15,065 bases of DNA from contig PJAB01001359.1 in the NCBI GenBank assembly GCA_002887195.1, positions 1 to 15,065 on the forward strand. Reading direction: 5' to 3'. Shown here in pieces: positions 7,032 to 14,284 of this stretch. The translations under genes and the position numbers were made by a program. Origin of the DNA: Chrysochromulina parva. Taxonomy: Eukaryota; Haptophyta; Prymnesiales; Chrysochromulinaceae. Under the pieces are notes generated by a model. The model was not told the DNA's origin. It did no database searches and worked only from the letters and a program-made list of their open reading frames with translations. Positions within the stretch are counted from its first letter, which is position 1, and the number at the start of each line of letters is the position of its first letter.

Positions 7032-8528
7032 CTAAGGAGTACACGCTTGTAAAATTGCTCGCAGCTCTTCGACTGGCCAGACCGCCGCCGCGCCCTCGCT
7101 CTCGAGCTCGGCCGTCAGATGCTCGCGCAGCGTCGTGCGGCCGTCGCCGAGAAAGGAACCATCCAAAAAGTTGGCGAGCACATCAGCCCCAGCCTTGCGC
7201 TGCGCTCGGAGGCAGAGCATCACGTACGCGGGCACGGGGAGCAGGTCGGCGCGGTACAAGGCACCTTGGTAGTACTGCCCAACGGCGTCCTGGTACGCCT
7301 CCACACTTCCTTGCAAGCGCTCCCGCATGTACTCCTCGTCTGTGAACTCGGAACACAGCAGCGCCTCGCCCGCCGCGCCTGCGTCACTCACGTAGCGCGC
7401 GGGGCCAATGCGTAGCCTCGCCTCCCGAGAGAGGAGCTCGGGGAGCTCGGAGAGCTCGATCTCGTACAGGCAGATGCGCAGCCGGGCGCCTTCGACCGGT
7501 CGCGCCGTAGCGGTGGCGAGGCGACGTCCCGTGGCAAGGCCTCGCCGGATGTTGACGATCGAGACCAGGTTGAAGACGCGGCAATAGCCCGAGACAGTGC
7601 CCAACCGAAAGCCTCGAAGCGACGGCGACGTCAGCCGGGCGCTCTCTTCGTCCATCAAGCTGGCGTACCCGGCGACCGTCAGGGTGCGCCCCTCATCACA
7701 GAGCGCGCTCTCGAGGCGCATCTCGCGCACGAGGTTGCACACGTCCCAGCTCGATGTGGCTATCGATGTGGTGGCCAGGCCTACTGCGTCTGCCGCAGCC
7801 GCAGCATGCGCCGCTGCGGCTGCTGCTGACGTCGACGTCGCCGCCGCCGCCGCCGCCGCCGCTCGCCTCTGCACATCCCATGCCTGAGGCTCGAGCAGCC
7901 CGCGAAAGCGCGTGCCGTCCGCCGCCCAGCGTGCCCCGAACCCGTCTCGCTGTCGGATCTCAAAGACAGGCTCGTGGTCGCCGACGCCACTGTGAATGTT
8001 AATCCAGACGGCCTCGTGCAGCAGACGAGCCAGGACCTCGGCCGCGCGCGCATTCTTCGCCTGGTCGTTGCCGCGGATGCCCGCACCCCAGACGTGGCTC
8101 TCCGATCGCTGCCAGTGCTTGTGCAGCGCCCTCGCTCCGACAGACAGCCTTGACGTTCCCGAGTGCGGCGCGAGGAAGGAGCGGCAAAGTGCCACGGGCG
8201 ATGGCGGCGGCAGCAGCTCCGTTCCCACCGTGCGCCGAACGCGAAGGAGCGCGAGGATGCCCATCGGCCCCAAGGCCACGAGAAGCCGCGCGAGCTGCTC
8301 AGGGGCGGCGGTCGACGCGGCAGACACCGCCAACCCTGTAAGAGGCTCATAAGCAGACGAGTCGGGCGGCACCGTCTCGGAGAGATCGGGTGGCGTTGCC
8401 GTGCCGGCCCATGGAAAGCGGCCACGTTCGCGCCACAAGAGCAGAGCATTGGACAGTTCGCGCACGAATGGCCGCCGAGGGACGGCCAGAGTTGTCGTCT
8501 GCATCACGTCCCGCAGCAGCGCTTGCAT
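7032..8528 (-). CDS. GGCT/AIG2-like C-terminal domain protein with conserved N-terminal domain
   Basis: Single open frame from the first in-frame ATG (8528) to TAG at 7032-7034: 498 aa. N-terminal part: a conserved-looking region with HKHWQRSESHVWG, KNARAAEVLARLL, WINIHSG, FEIRQRDGFGARW and FRGLLEP (about residues 136-214); I do not know its name. A poly-Ala stretch follows (about 223-250). The C-terminal part (about 282-475) fits the gamma-glutamylcyclotransferase-like/AIG2 fold: GYASLMDEESAR in place of the usual GYGSLM loop, then GTVSGYCRVFNLVS, LYEIELSELPELLSREA (a candidate catalytic Glu lies in SREA), LYRADLLPVPAYV, and NFLDGSFLGDGRTTLREHL, typical of plant and algal members. Members cleave gamma-glutamyl amines or dipeptides, but the substrate cannot be assigned. 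The frame remains open to 8720 without ATG and reads plausibly as protein, so an upstream exon may supply the true start. It diverges from the C2 gene. Confidence 0.75.
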   Translation of the reverse strand: MQALLRDVMQTTTLAVPRRPFVRELSNALLLWRERGRFPWAGTATPPDLSETVPPDSSAYEPLTGLAVSAASTAAPEQLARLLVALGPMGILALLRVRRTVGTELLPPPSPVALCRSFLAPHSGTSRLSVGARALHKHWQRSESHVWGAGIRGNDQAKNARAAEVLARLLHEAVWINIHSGVGDHEPVFEIRQRDGFGARWAADGTRFRGLLEPQAWDVQRRAAAAAAAATSTSAAAAAAHAAAAADAVGLATTSIATSSWDVCNLVREMRLESALCDEGRTLTVAGYASLMDEESARLTSPSLRGFRLGTVSGYCRVFNLVSIVNIRRGLATGRRLATATARPVEGARLRICLYEIELSELPELLSREARLRIGPARYVSDAGAAGEALLCSEFTDEEYMRERLQGSVEAYQDAVGQYYQGALYRADLLPVPAYVMLCLRAQRKAGADVLANFLDGSFLGDGRTTLREHLTAELESEGAAAVWPVEELRAILQACTP

Positions 8529-8737
8529 TGCGGCATCGTCGGCGGCAGAAGCCTCAACATCGTCAGCCTCCTCGACGAGCAGCGCTGCACTCAATGCCGG
8601 CGGCAGTACGTCTACCGTGGGCAGTGCAGCGCGCAGACCGCGCTCGATGACGCTCTGGGAAGTCGCCTTCGCTGCCGCAGGTTGCGACGGAAAGAGGCAG
8701 GCGAAGGCTTGGAGTAATTCTTATAGCATTAGATGCT

Positions 8738-8803
8738 CACGTGAAAAGAGCACGTGTGAACGTTAACACGTGAAAAGGGCTGTGAAGGAACACATTACAC
8801 GTG
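8738..8803. promoter_or_regulatory. Cluster of four CACGTG (G-box/E-box) palindromes in a bidirectional promoter
   Basis: CACGTG occurs at 8738, 8751, 8767 and 8798, with near-repeats CACGTGAAAAG at 8738 and 8767 and CACGTGAAGAC at 8798. The cluster lies between the divergent GGCT-like gene and the C2 gene. CACGTG is the classic site for bHLH and bZIP factors; co-regulation of the two genes is inference. Confidence 0.65.
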
Positions 8804-8960
8804 AAGACCAGCACGCCCCCTTGCATGTATGGGCGACATACACTGTGTGGCGTGTTGTCGGCTTTCAAACAGGGTTTGAGAAACGAAAGTCCGTTTCCTC
8901 CTCGCTTCGCTCACGGCGGTGTTTGTAACGAAAGCTGAACCCGCTCGACTCCGAGCAGCC

Positions 8961-10046
8961 ATGAGCATGTCCGCGCCGTGGACGCGGCCTGGCATCACGA
9001 TCGTGCCCAAGGGCGTGCTGAAAAGCCCGCCACCTCTTTTCGCCAAGCAAGACGAACTCGAGGATGTCATCATCCAGAAGATCATGAAGAATGCCTTCAA
9101 CAGCAGGGACCGAAAAGTGCCCGAGGAGAATGACTATTGGAAGCGTCGACGCCCAGATACCGCCAACATTCCTTGCTACCCGAAGGCCTCGCCGGTTCGG
9201 CCCGTGCCACGCGCGCGCCAGTACTCGTGGCGTGGCGGACCGGCAAAGGGAGAGCTACAGGTGATGGTGAAGACAGCGACCAGCCTCATTGCGGCTGACC
9301 TCGAGGGCACATCAGACCCGTACGTAGTCATCGAATGCGGCGGCCAGAAGCGGAAGACGGAGGTGCAGTACAAGACGCTTGATCCGGTGTGGGATCAAGT
9401 GCTCACGATGCGGGGCATCCTCGACGACTTTGTTGAGACGCGCTTGAACCTGCGAGTCTTCGATTGGGATGCGATCGGCTCGCCGGATGTGATCGGCGAG
9501 GTGACCGTGATTTTGACGGAGCTGTGGAAAAAGGGGACGATGGAGTTCAACGAGCGGCTCGTTGGTGAGGCCGGCGGCCGCTCGTATGGGCGCATCGTCT
9601 TCAGCGTCACGTGGGTGCCTGCGGACGAATTCCTCTCCAAGATTGGATCTCCCCGAACAAGCCTTTATCCGTTGACCTCGCAGGGCATGTTGGCCGCCGG
9701 GCAGCACGGGTCGACCGCAAGTATCGGCTCGCCCCAGCAGAGCACGACGACAGTGGAGCTGCCTCCAGTGCCGGTCCTGCTCCCGAGCAAATTCGATTGG
9801 GTCATGCTCACGTACCAGCGCCAGCCGCAGCATCTTCACACCACCGAGGAAGCTCTCAACAGCGCCAGCGTCGCGGCGCTGTCCATCCCGCGCAACGCGC
9901 CCGTTCTCAGGCGGGATCGCCGATCTGGCGTCATCTCGGCCGTGGTCACGGACGAATTCACTTTCGGGTCCACGACGCCCGTGCTTAGGCGGCCGCGGTC
10001 CGCGACGGTCTTTGATCCCAAGCCCTTTGACGCCTGGCGCGTTTGA
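8961..10046 (+). CDS. C2-domain protein, probable calcium/phospholipid binding
   Basis: Starts at the first ATG in frame (MSMSAPWTRPG, 8961; the frame is open upstream only from a GTG) and ends with TGA at 10044-10046: 361 aa, no intron. Residues 1-96 are basic and Pro-rich with DYWKRRRPDTANIPCYP. A single C2 domain covers about 97-218: KGELQVMVKTATSL, AADLEGTSDPYVVIE, TLDPVWDQ, RVFDWDAIGSPDVIG and GRIVFSVTW. The five acidic positions that bind calcium in classical C2 domains appear present (D113, D119, D168, D170, D176), so calcium-dependent membrane binding is likely. The tail (about 219-361) is Ser/Thr/Pro-rich with FDWVMLTYQRQPQHLHTTEEAL and ends DPKPFDAWRV; it has no recognised domain. 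Expression is probably driven by the CACGTG-rich promoter shared with the gene on its left. Confidence 0.9.
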   Translation: MSMSAPWTRPGITIVPKGVLKSPPPLFAKQDELEDVIIQKIMKNAFNSRDRKVPEENDYWKRRRPDTANIPCYPKASPVRPVPRARQYSWRGGPAKGELQVMVKTATSLIAADLEGTSDPYVVIECGGQKRKTEVQYKTLDPVWDQVLTMRGILDDFVETRLNLRVFDWDAIGSPDVIGEVTVILTELWKKGTMEFNERLVGEAGGRSYGRIVFSVTWVPADEFLSKIGSPRTSLYPLTSQGMLAAGQHGSTASIGSPQQSTTTVELPPVPVLLPSKFDWVMLTYQRQPQHLHTTEEALNSASVAALSIPRNAPVLRRDRRSGVISAVVTDEFTFGSTTPVLRRPRSATVFDPKPFDAWRV

Positions 10047-10235
10047 CAGATTTGAGAGATTCGTAACTGAACAAGCTGGACCCTACCAATATTGCATGCA
10101 ATATTGGCGGGAGACCCCGCCTGAATTGCGGTGGGGGATTTACACAGGATCACAGTGTGATGAGTGTGTTTGAACAGTTAATGACGCCCGCCCATCTGAC
10201 TCAGTACGGGCGGGAGTTCACTCGCGTCGCCGAAT
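10047..10235. other. Convergent 3' region with four inverted repeats
   Basis: Between the converging C2 gene and the small membrane-protein gene. It holds a perfect 22-bp palindrome (10086-10107, centred on TGCA and beginning CCAATATTGC), an overlapping GGCGGG/CCCGCC stem (10106-10121), ATCAC/GTGAT (10149-10161) and CCCGCCC/GGGCGGG (10187-10214). A transcript-end or processing role is possible but unproven. Confidence 0.6.
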
Positions 10236-10694
10236 TCATGCATCCAGGTCTATACTCGCAACCACGGGCGGCTTGAACGGCGTGAGGCCCTGCTTCTGGC
10301 ACCGCCAGCGGACCACATTCGACACAAAAGTGAAGGGCATGAAAAACCCTACGATAACGCCGAAAGCCTGACCGCCGCTGCCCATGAACGCACGCCGTGA
10401 AGCTGAAAGGCTCATCGTCGCTCGGTACGCTCCATAGCCGCCCGCAATTCCAGCTGCTGCTCCGGTCAGCGCCGAGTCTCGCAGGCACGCATCGCGTCTT
10501 TCGCGCCGCTTTGCGTTCTCGGCAATGGTCGCCTCGCGGCGTTCACTCCACGAAGCTGCCGACTCACGATCTAGTTTCGCGCTCGCCGCGACCTCCGCAT
10601 GCCCTCCGCGATCAGCCAAAGTCGACATTGCTTCGCGCTCGCGAAAACCTTCCTTTCTTGGCGACACGGTCTTGACGAACACGGTCGAGTCCAT
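10236..10694 (-). CDS. Small two-pass membrane protein, OCIA-like layout
   Basis: Start chosen at ATG 10694 (MDSTVFVKTVSPRKEG) because an earlier in-frame ATG at 10844 would lie inside the intron of the divergent gene; 152 aa, TGA at 10236-10238. After a hydrophilic, Arg/Glu-rich helical region (KRRERRDACLRDS) come a glycine-rich segment (LTGAAAGIAGGYGAYRA) and a second hydrophobic segment (FGVIVGFFMPFTFVSNVV) followed by a Cys and basic residues. The Cys-x3-Ser before a Gly-zipper helix and a second helix ending near a Cys recall the OCIA domain of small mitochondrial/endosomal membrane proteins, but similarity is weak and is offered only as a suggestion. The gene shares a roughly 98-bp promoter with the next gene and converges on the C2 gene. 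Confidence 0.65.
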   Translation of the reverse strand: MDSTVFVKTVSPRKEGFREREAMSTLADRGGHAEVAASAKLDRESAASWSERREATIAENAKRRERRDACLRDSALTGAAAGIAGGYGAYRATMSLSASRRAFMGSGGQAFGVIVGFFMPFTFVSNVVRWRCQKQGLTPFKPPVVASIDLDA

Positions 10695-10792
10695 CGCGAA
10701 ACGTCTCAGATGTAGGTTTTCGGCGACGCACGCTTTTTGCTCCGTTTCAGCGGGCGACGCCGTAACGTTTCCGGCCCGATAGCAGAACAACC
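10695..10792. promoter_or_regulatory. Short bidirectional promoter region
   Basis: Only 98 bp lie between the start codons of the divergent small membrane-protein gene (10694) and the three-exon gene (10793). Repeated GGCGACGC-like words are present (about 10713 and 10753); no TATA box is evident. Confidence 0.4.
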
Positions 10793-11427
10793 ATGCCGTC
10801 CGAATACCACCAGGTGAGCAGGGCCGCGCACGCCCGGTTGCCATCCCTGTGATTCACCCAACGTCTCGCATCACATCTCGCTCGCAGCCGCCGCCGCAGC
10901 GCCAACCGTTCTCGTACGTGCCGGACGGCACTTTCAGCACGCCACCGATCGTGCCCAACCAGGGTGAGTACGGCGTACGCAAGGCCACGGCGAGCCTAAA
11001 GCGGCCAATTACTGCGGAGCGTGCCTTTCCGAAGTGGGTCAATCCCTATCCGGACAAAATGCCCTTGCCCACCGCGGTGGGACCCGACCGACTTTTCGAT
11101 TACTTCATCTCATTCCCGCGAGGTGACCTCGGTGCTCAGATGTTCCCGCGCGACCAGCCGAAGCGTGATGGGAACGCGTGGCTCGCCTCAGCGGGGAAGC
11201 AAGCGGTGGTAAGTGATCTCAGCTGCTTCGGGATCCCTTGCGCCACTCGCCTTTGCTCGAGCTGACGCGTGCTGTGTCACTCTCGTCCACAGCGTGAGAT
11301 TGGGTCCGTGCCAAAATCGATTGGGGTGCGGGCCTTCATCGCCCCAGCCAATCCCGGCATCATCATGTACCAGATGGTGCCGCCCCCGCCGAACAAGCTG
11401 GTTGCCCTTCAGGGCAGAATTGGCTGA
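10793..11427 (+). CDS. Conserved-looking hypothetical protein, three exons
   Basis: Model: exons 10793-10813, 10888-11208 and 11293-11427; introns 10814-10887 (74 nt, CAG|GTGAGC to CTCGCAG) and 11209-11292 (84 nt, GTG|GTAAGT to GTCCACAG), both phase 0; 158 aa ending IGSVP...LQGRIG. The seven-codon first exon (MPSEYHQ) is supported by the strong donor and the frame. The protein is Pro-rich at both ends (QPPPQRQPF; MVPPPPNK) and has SYVPDGTFSTPPIVP, WVNPYPDKMPLP, DRLFDYFISFPRGDLG and GVRAFIAPANPGIIMYQ. No signal peptide or membrane segment is seen and I do not recognise the family. The introns are simple and lack the duplications seen in the ligase-like and LRR genes. Confidence 0.75.
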
Positions 11428-11730
11428 TCGCACCGATAGATTGCACAGAATCGGCATGTGATTCGAAATGCCGGCATACGTCTTACGTGTGGGTGCGGCG
11501 GGCTCCTCCGCCGTTATGGGCAAGCAGCGGCGACGACGATCTCCGATGTACTGTAGAGAACGTTCCGTGTCTGGCAAACAAATTAGAGAGTTAGCTCGTC
11601 GCATGTGTGCAAGCAAACGAGGTCGGGAGCGACAACACACGGCACACGCGACCTTCATGCGTGCTTTTTTAGTAGAGCACAGCCAACACGTGACAACCGA
11701 TCCTCCACTGCCTCGTTCTCGCTCGGACGA
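11428..11730. other. Convergent intergenic region
   Basis: 303 bp between the 3' ends of the three-exon gene and UFM1. It contains a CGGCAT/ATGCCG stem whose right arm is part of the palindrome ATGCCGGCAT (11468-11477), a CGGCGG/CCGCCG stem (about 11499-11516) and one CACGTG near 11688. No gene is recognised. Confidence 0.45.
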
Positions 11731-12140
11731 TCAGTGCGCGCTGCTCGATTCGCTCCAACTCCGCAGCGTGCCGCCCACACGATCTCTTGGGATCAGGCGC
11801 AAGTCGCTGCCGTGCTTCAGAAAGACCTGGCCGGCTGTCTGTGCAGGGTTGATGCCAACGCCGTCGTTTGTAATGATGGCGGATGTCTCCACATTCTGCT
11901 TAAACTCCTCGGCAGCGTACTTGAGCACGGCGTTGAACGGCGCCGCCTCTGGCACCTTGAGCACGCGGTATGGCAGCTTCGGATCCGACGTGAGCGTGAT
12001 CTTGAATTGCACCTGCACGAGAGCGCGGACAAACCTTCAGCACTCGCGTGTGGACCGCTATCCATGGCATGTGGTGGCTGTTGTTTGAGCGAGCGGACCT
12101 TGGCCGCGGCAGCGGGAGGAGCCTTCGGTGCTTCAGCCAT
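11731..12140 (-). CDS. UFM1: Ubiquitin-fold modifier 1 precursor, two exons
   Basis: Model: exon 1 12140-12099, intron 12098-12013 (86 nt, AAG|GTCCGC to CGTGCAG|GTG, phase 0), exon 2 12012-11731; 107 aa. UFM1 is a ubiquitin-like tag conjugated by UBA5, UFC1 and UFL1, chiefly to ribosomal and ER-associated proteins in ER quality control; precursors are trimmed by a UFSP protease to expose a C-terminal Gly. The match is close over the whole fold: [69 protein letters not shown]. Exon 1 supplies a 14-residue lead ([14 protein letters not shown]) joining exactly where UFM1 begins its first strand. Odd feature: after the expected Val-Gly cleavage point there is a 13-residue tail ([13 protein letters not shown]), far longer than the two-residue tail of the animal protein. 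The presence of UFM1 fits an alga and argues against most fungi. Confidence 0.96.
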
Positions 12141-12337
12141 GATGAGGAGCTCGCTGCTCTCACCCCTCCGAAGCTCGGAGCGACGAGCGAGTTGACGAGC
12201 GCGTCTCGGTGGAGATCTCGTTACAATTGGCATTCATCAGAGTCACGCTGTAAACTCGAAATCGACCTGTCGCCCCCCACTTTCGCGAACTCATGCGAAC
12301 TCCACTCGCACTTCGAAACCCCCAGCTGCAACGAACC
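12141..12337. promoter_or_regulatory. Bidirectional promoter region, UFM1 and VHL-like gene
   Basis: 197 bp separate the divergent UFM1 start (12140) and the next gene's likely start (12338). An in-frame ATG at 12293 could extend the plus-strand protein by 15 residues. No clear TATA box or repeated site is seen. Confidence 0.4.
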
Positions 12338-13338
12338 ATGTTGACTCTTCTACTTACGGCGCTGGTGCCCGCCCAGCAGCAGTGCGCGCCCGAGCTTTGC
12401 ACTGGCGCTGGCACGACGGCATGCCCCACAGCCTCCGGAATCGTGAGCAAGCCGACGCTCTCCGGCCACAGAGAGAACGTGTACTTCCGCAACAGTGCCC
12501 GCTATCCCGCCGAGATTTCCAAAGTGGGTACAGATGGCGTTGCAGTCTCGTACGGCGTGCTGCCGCCCGGCATGCGGAGGGCAGTCTCGACGTTCCACGG
12601 TGATGTCTGGCACGCGCGCGCCGTGAGCAGTGGCCACGTGAACGGCCGCCTCCTCCTCGAGCACCAGATCGGCGTGGTCAAGATCCAGGCCTGCGAATGT
12701 CCCCAGCCTGTCTTCGTCGACTGCAGCAAGACGCCCACGATGCGCGATCGCGCCATGGTGAGCGACCCGGTGGTCTTCGAGAATCAGGCCAACCAACCCG
12801 TGGATCTCTTCTACTGGAACGGTGTGCAGTGCGCCGTCGATCCCCCCCTGTGTGCCCCCCTATCCCTCTCCTCCCGCCGCTCACCGCCCAGCCGCGACAC
12901 CGCGCAGGCACGTGCGAGGAGCTCGTGAGCTGGGACCAGGTGGGGGGCGTTCAGCCCCTCCAACGCAAGCCGATGCTCTCTACCCTCGGCCATACGTTCC
13001 GGCTGCGCTCGGCGGCCGACCGGCGGCTCTTGATGGCTCACACGCTCGACGATGTCGTCATTCGTGGCTGCTCCGACGAGGAGCAGGCGGTGCGCGCGGC
13101 GCCCGATGGGCTGGCCGCGCTGCGGGCGGAGGCGGCCTACTTTGAGCGCGAGCACGCCATGCTGCGCGAGGCCCTCGCGCTCGAATGGTCGCGCCTTGCG
13201 CTCGCCCTCGCAGGCTCGAATGCGAGCGCAGCCACGCCTTGGGCGCCGGCCGCGCTGCCAACCCAGCCAGCTGCCCGCGCGAGCGCCGTCACGCCGCTCG
13301 GCGCCGCCATGCCGGCGCTGCTCTCGATGACCAAGTAG
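12338..13338 (+). CDS. Secreted protein with two VHL-beta-like domains, two exons
   Basis: Model: exons 12338-12821 and 12908-13338, intron 12822-12907 (86 nt, C-rich, G|GTGTGC to CCGCGCAG, phase 1), 304 aa. ATG 12338 gives a short hydrophobic signal-like start (MLTLLLTALVPA) followed by a Cys cluster (QQQCAPELCTGAGTTAC). Two related domains follow: about 47-118 (NVYFRNSARYPAEI, YGVLPPGMR, VSTFHGDVWHAR, GRLLLEHQI, VVKIQAC) and about 144-220 (PVVFENQANQPVDLFYWNG, then exon 2 TCEELVSWDQV, STLGHTFRLR, RRLLMAHTLDDVVIRGC). This pattern, a strand with FxN, PVxLxW, then TFxGHxxxxR and a final strand, resembles the VHL beta domain, which in animals recognises hydroxyproline; the assignment is by pattern only. 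The tail is Ala/Leu-rich and helical. The splice completes domain two, which supports the model. A proline-rich extracellular neighbourhood makes hydroxyproline binding an attractive but untested idea. Confidence 0.7.
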
Positions 13339-13542
13339 GCACTCACGTAAGCACCTCGCCGAGAGTTGCCGACAACAGCATGCAGAGCGGAGAGGCATAG
13401 TAAGTAAGTAGCATCGCCTGGCTATCAACGCTCGCGGCTCGTAACCGAACTGTCGACTTGTTAGAATTTTTAAGGTATCCGCTCGCACTCATTAGGGTAA
13501 TTTTGGAAATCAGCCCTACATAAATGTTAAATCAATGAGTGC

Positions 13543-13620
13543 CAAGGCCCCCGGGGCGGGCATGGGGCGGGGGAGGGTGGGGAAACAAGGCCCCCGGGGC
13601 GGGGGAGGGTGGGGAACACG
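13543..13620 (+). repeat. G-rich tandem repeat
   Basis: Two copies of a unit starting CAAGGCCCCCGGGGCGGG, at 13543 and 13586; the first carries an extra 11-nt internal copy. Multiple GGGG runs give G-quadruplex potential on the plus strand. Confidence 0.8.
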
Positions 13621-14043
13621 GTGGGGAAAGAATGGACAACGGTGGAGCCAGACAGTGAAAATAAGCTGGTTCGAGTCTATCAGGGGGCACTTCCCGCGCT
13701 TGCTTTTTTAGGCGAAATTAGGGCTTTGGCAAGGGTTTTGGTCTGGTCTGTGAACTAGAGTATGGGATTTCCACATTCGATTCTAAAAGTTTTGAGCTAG
13801 AACTCAATGGGAGTGCGTGGGACACCTCTGGCTTCAGTTTCATTCAAATCCCTTCAGTGGTTTTGGAGATCAGGTTTCGCCCCATGTACACCAGATGAGC
13901 GGACTACCTTAAGAAAATTTCTGAGAATGCAGAATCTCCAGGATAATAACCACACCGCACATACGCACAGTGTTCAAAGCCTATGAGCTAAGCAGCTATG
14001 ACGTATGAGGCTCACTATGAGGCAATTGTACCTGAGTCACTGA

Positions 14044-14111
14044 GAAGGTCCCCCGCCTAGCAGCCTAGCTCAAAAAGTGCGCCGGGCTAGGGCTATACTA
14101 GGGGGACCTTC
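14044..14111. repeat. Imperfect hairpin with 11-bp perfect ends
   Basis: GAAGGTCCCCC (14044-14054) pairs perfectly with GGGGGACCTTC (14101-14111). Inner CCTAG/CTAGG words extend the pairing with mismatches, leaving a loop around CAAAAAGTGCG. Confidence 0.7.
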
Positions 14112-14284
14112 GCATCCCACCGTGCTGCCTATGACTTCTCAACCCACGCCCTGCCGATCAATTCACAGTCCAACCGACGCCCGCTCCCGAACTTCAGGAA
14201 GAAACGAAACCGCCTGTTACGCCCCGAACTGAACTGCACTCGGAGACGCAGGTGAAAGTGTTTAGAGCTTTTGAGCACGATGCG

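Larger units (their letters stand above)
13339..14284. other. Gene-free, less GC-rich stretch
   Basis: About 0.95 kb with no convincing gene and clearly more A/T than its surroundings. It contains an AGTAAGTAAGTAG run (about 13400), a G-rich tandem repeat (13543-13620) and a hairpin (14044-14111). It could be long untranslated/promoter sequence or the remains of a mobile element; no transposase or reverse-transcriptase frame is visible. Confidence 0.5.

Noticed and set aside
10236..10694. Firm assignment to the OCIA-domain family
   Set aside because: Only the Cys/Gly-zipper layout matches; no diagnostic motif could be confirmed by eye.
10695..10844. Fifty-residue N-terminal extension of the small membrane protein from ATG 10844
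   Set aside because: It would overlap the first exon and intron of the divergent gene, whose start and strong donor are well supported; ATG 10694 is simpler.
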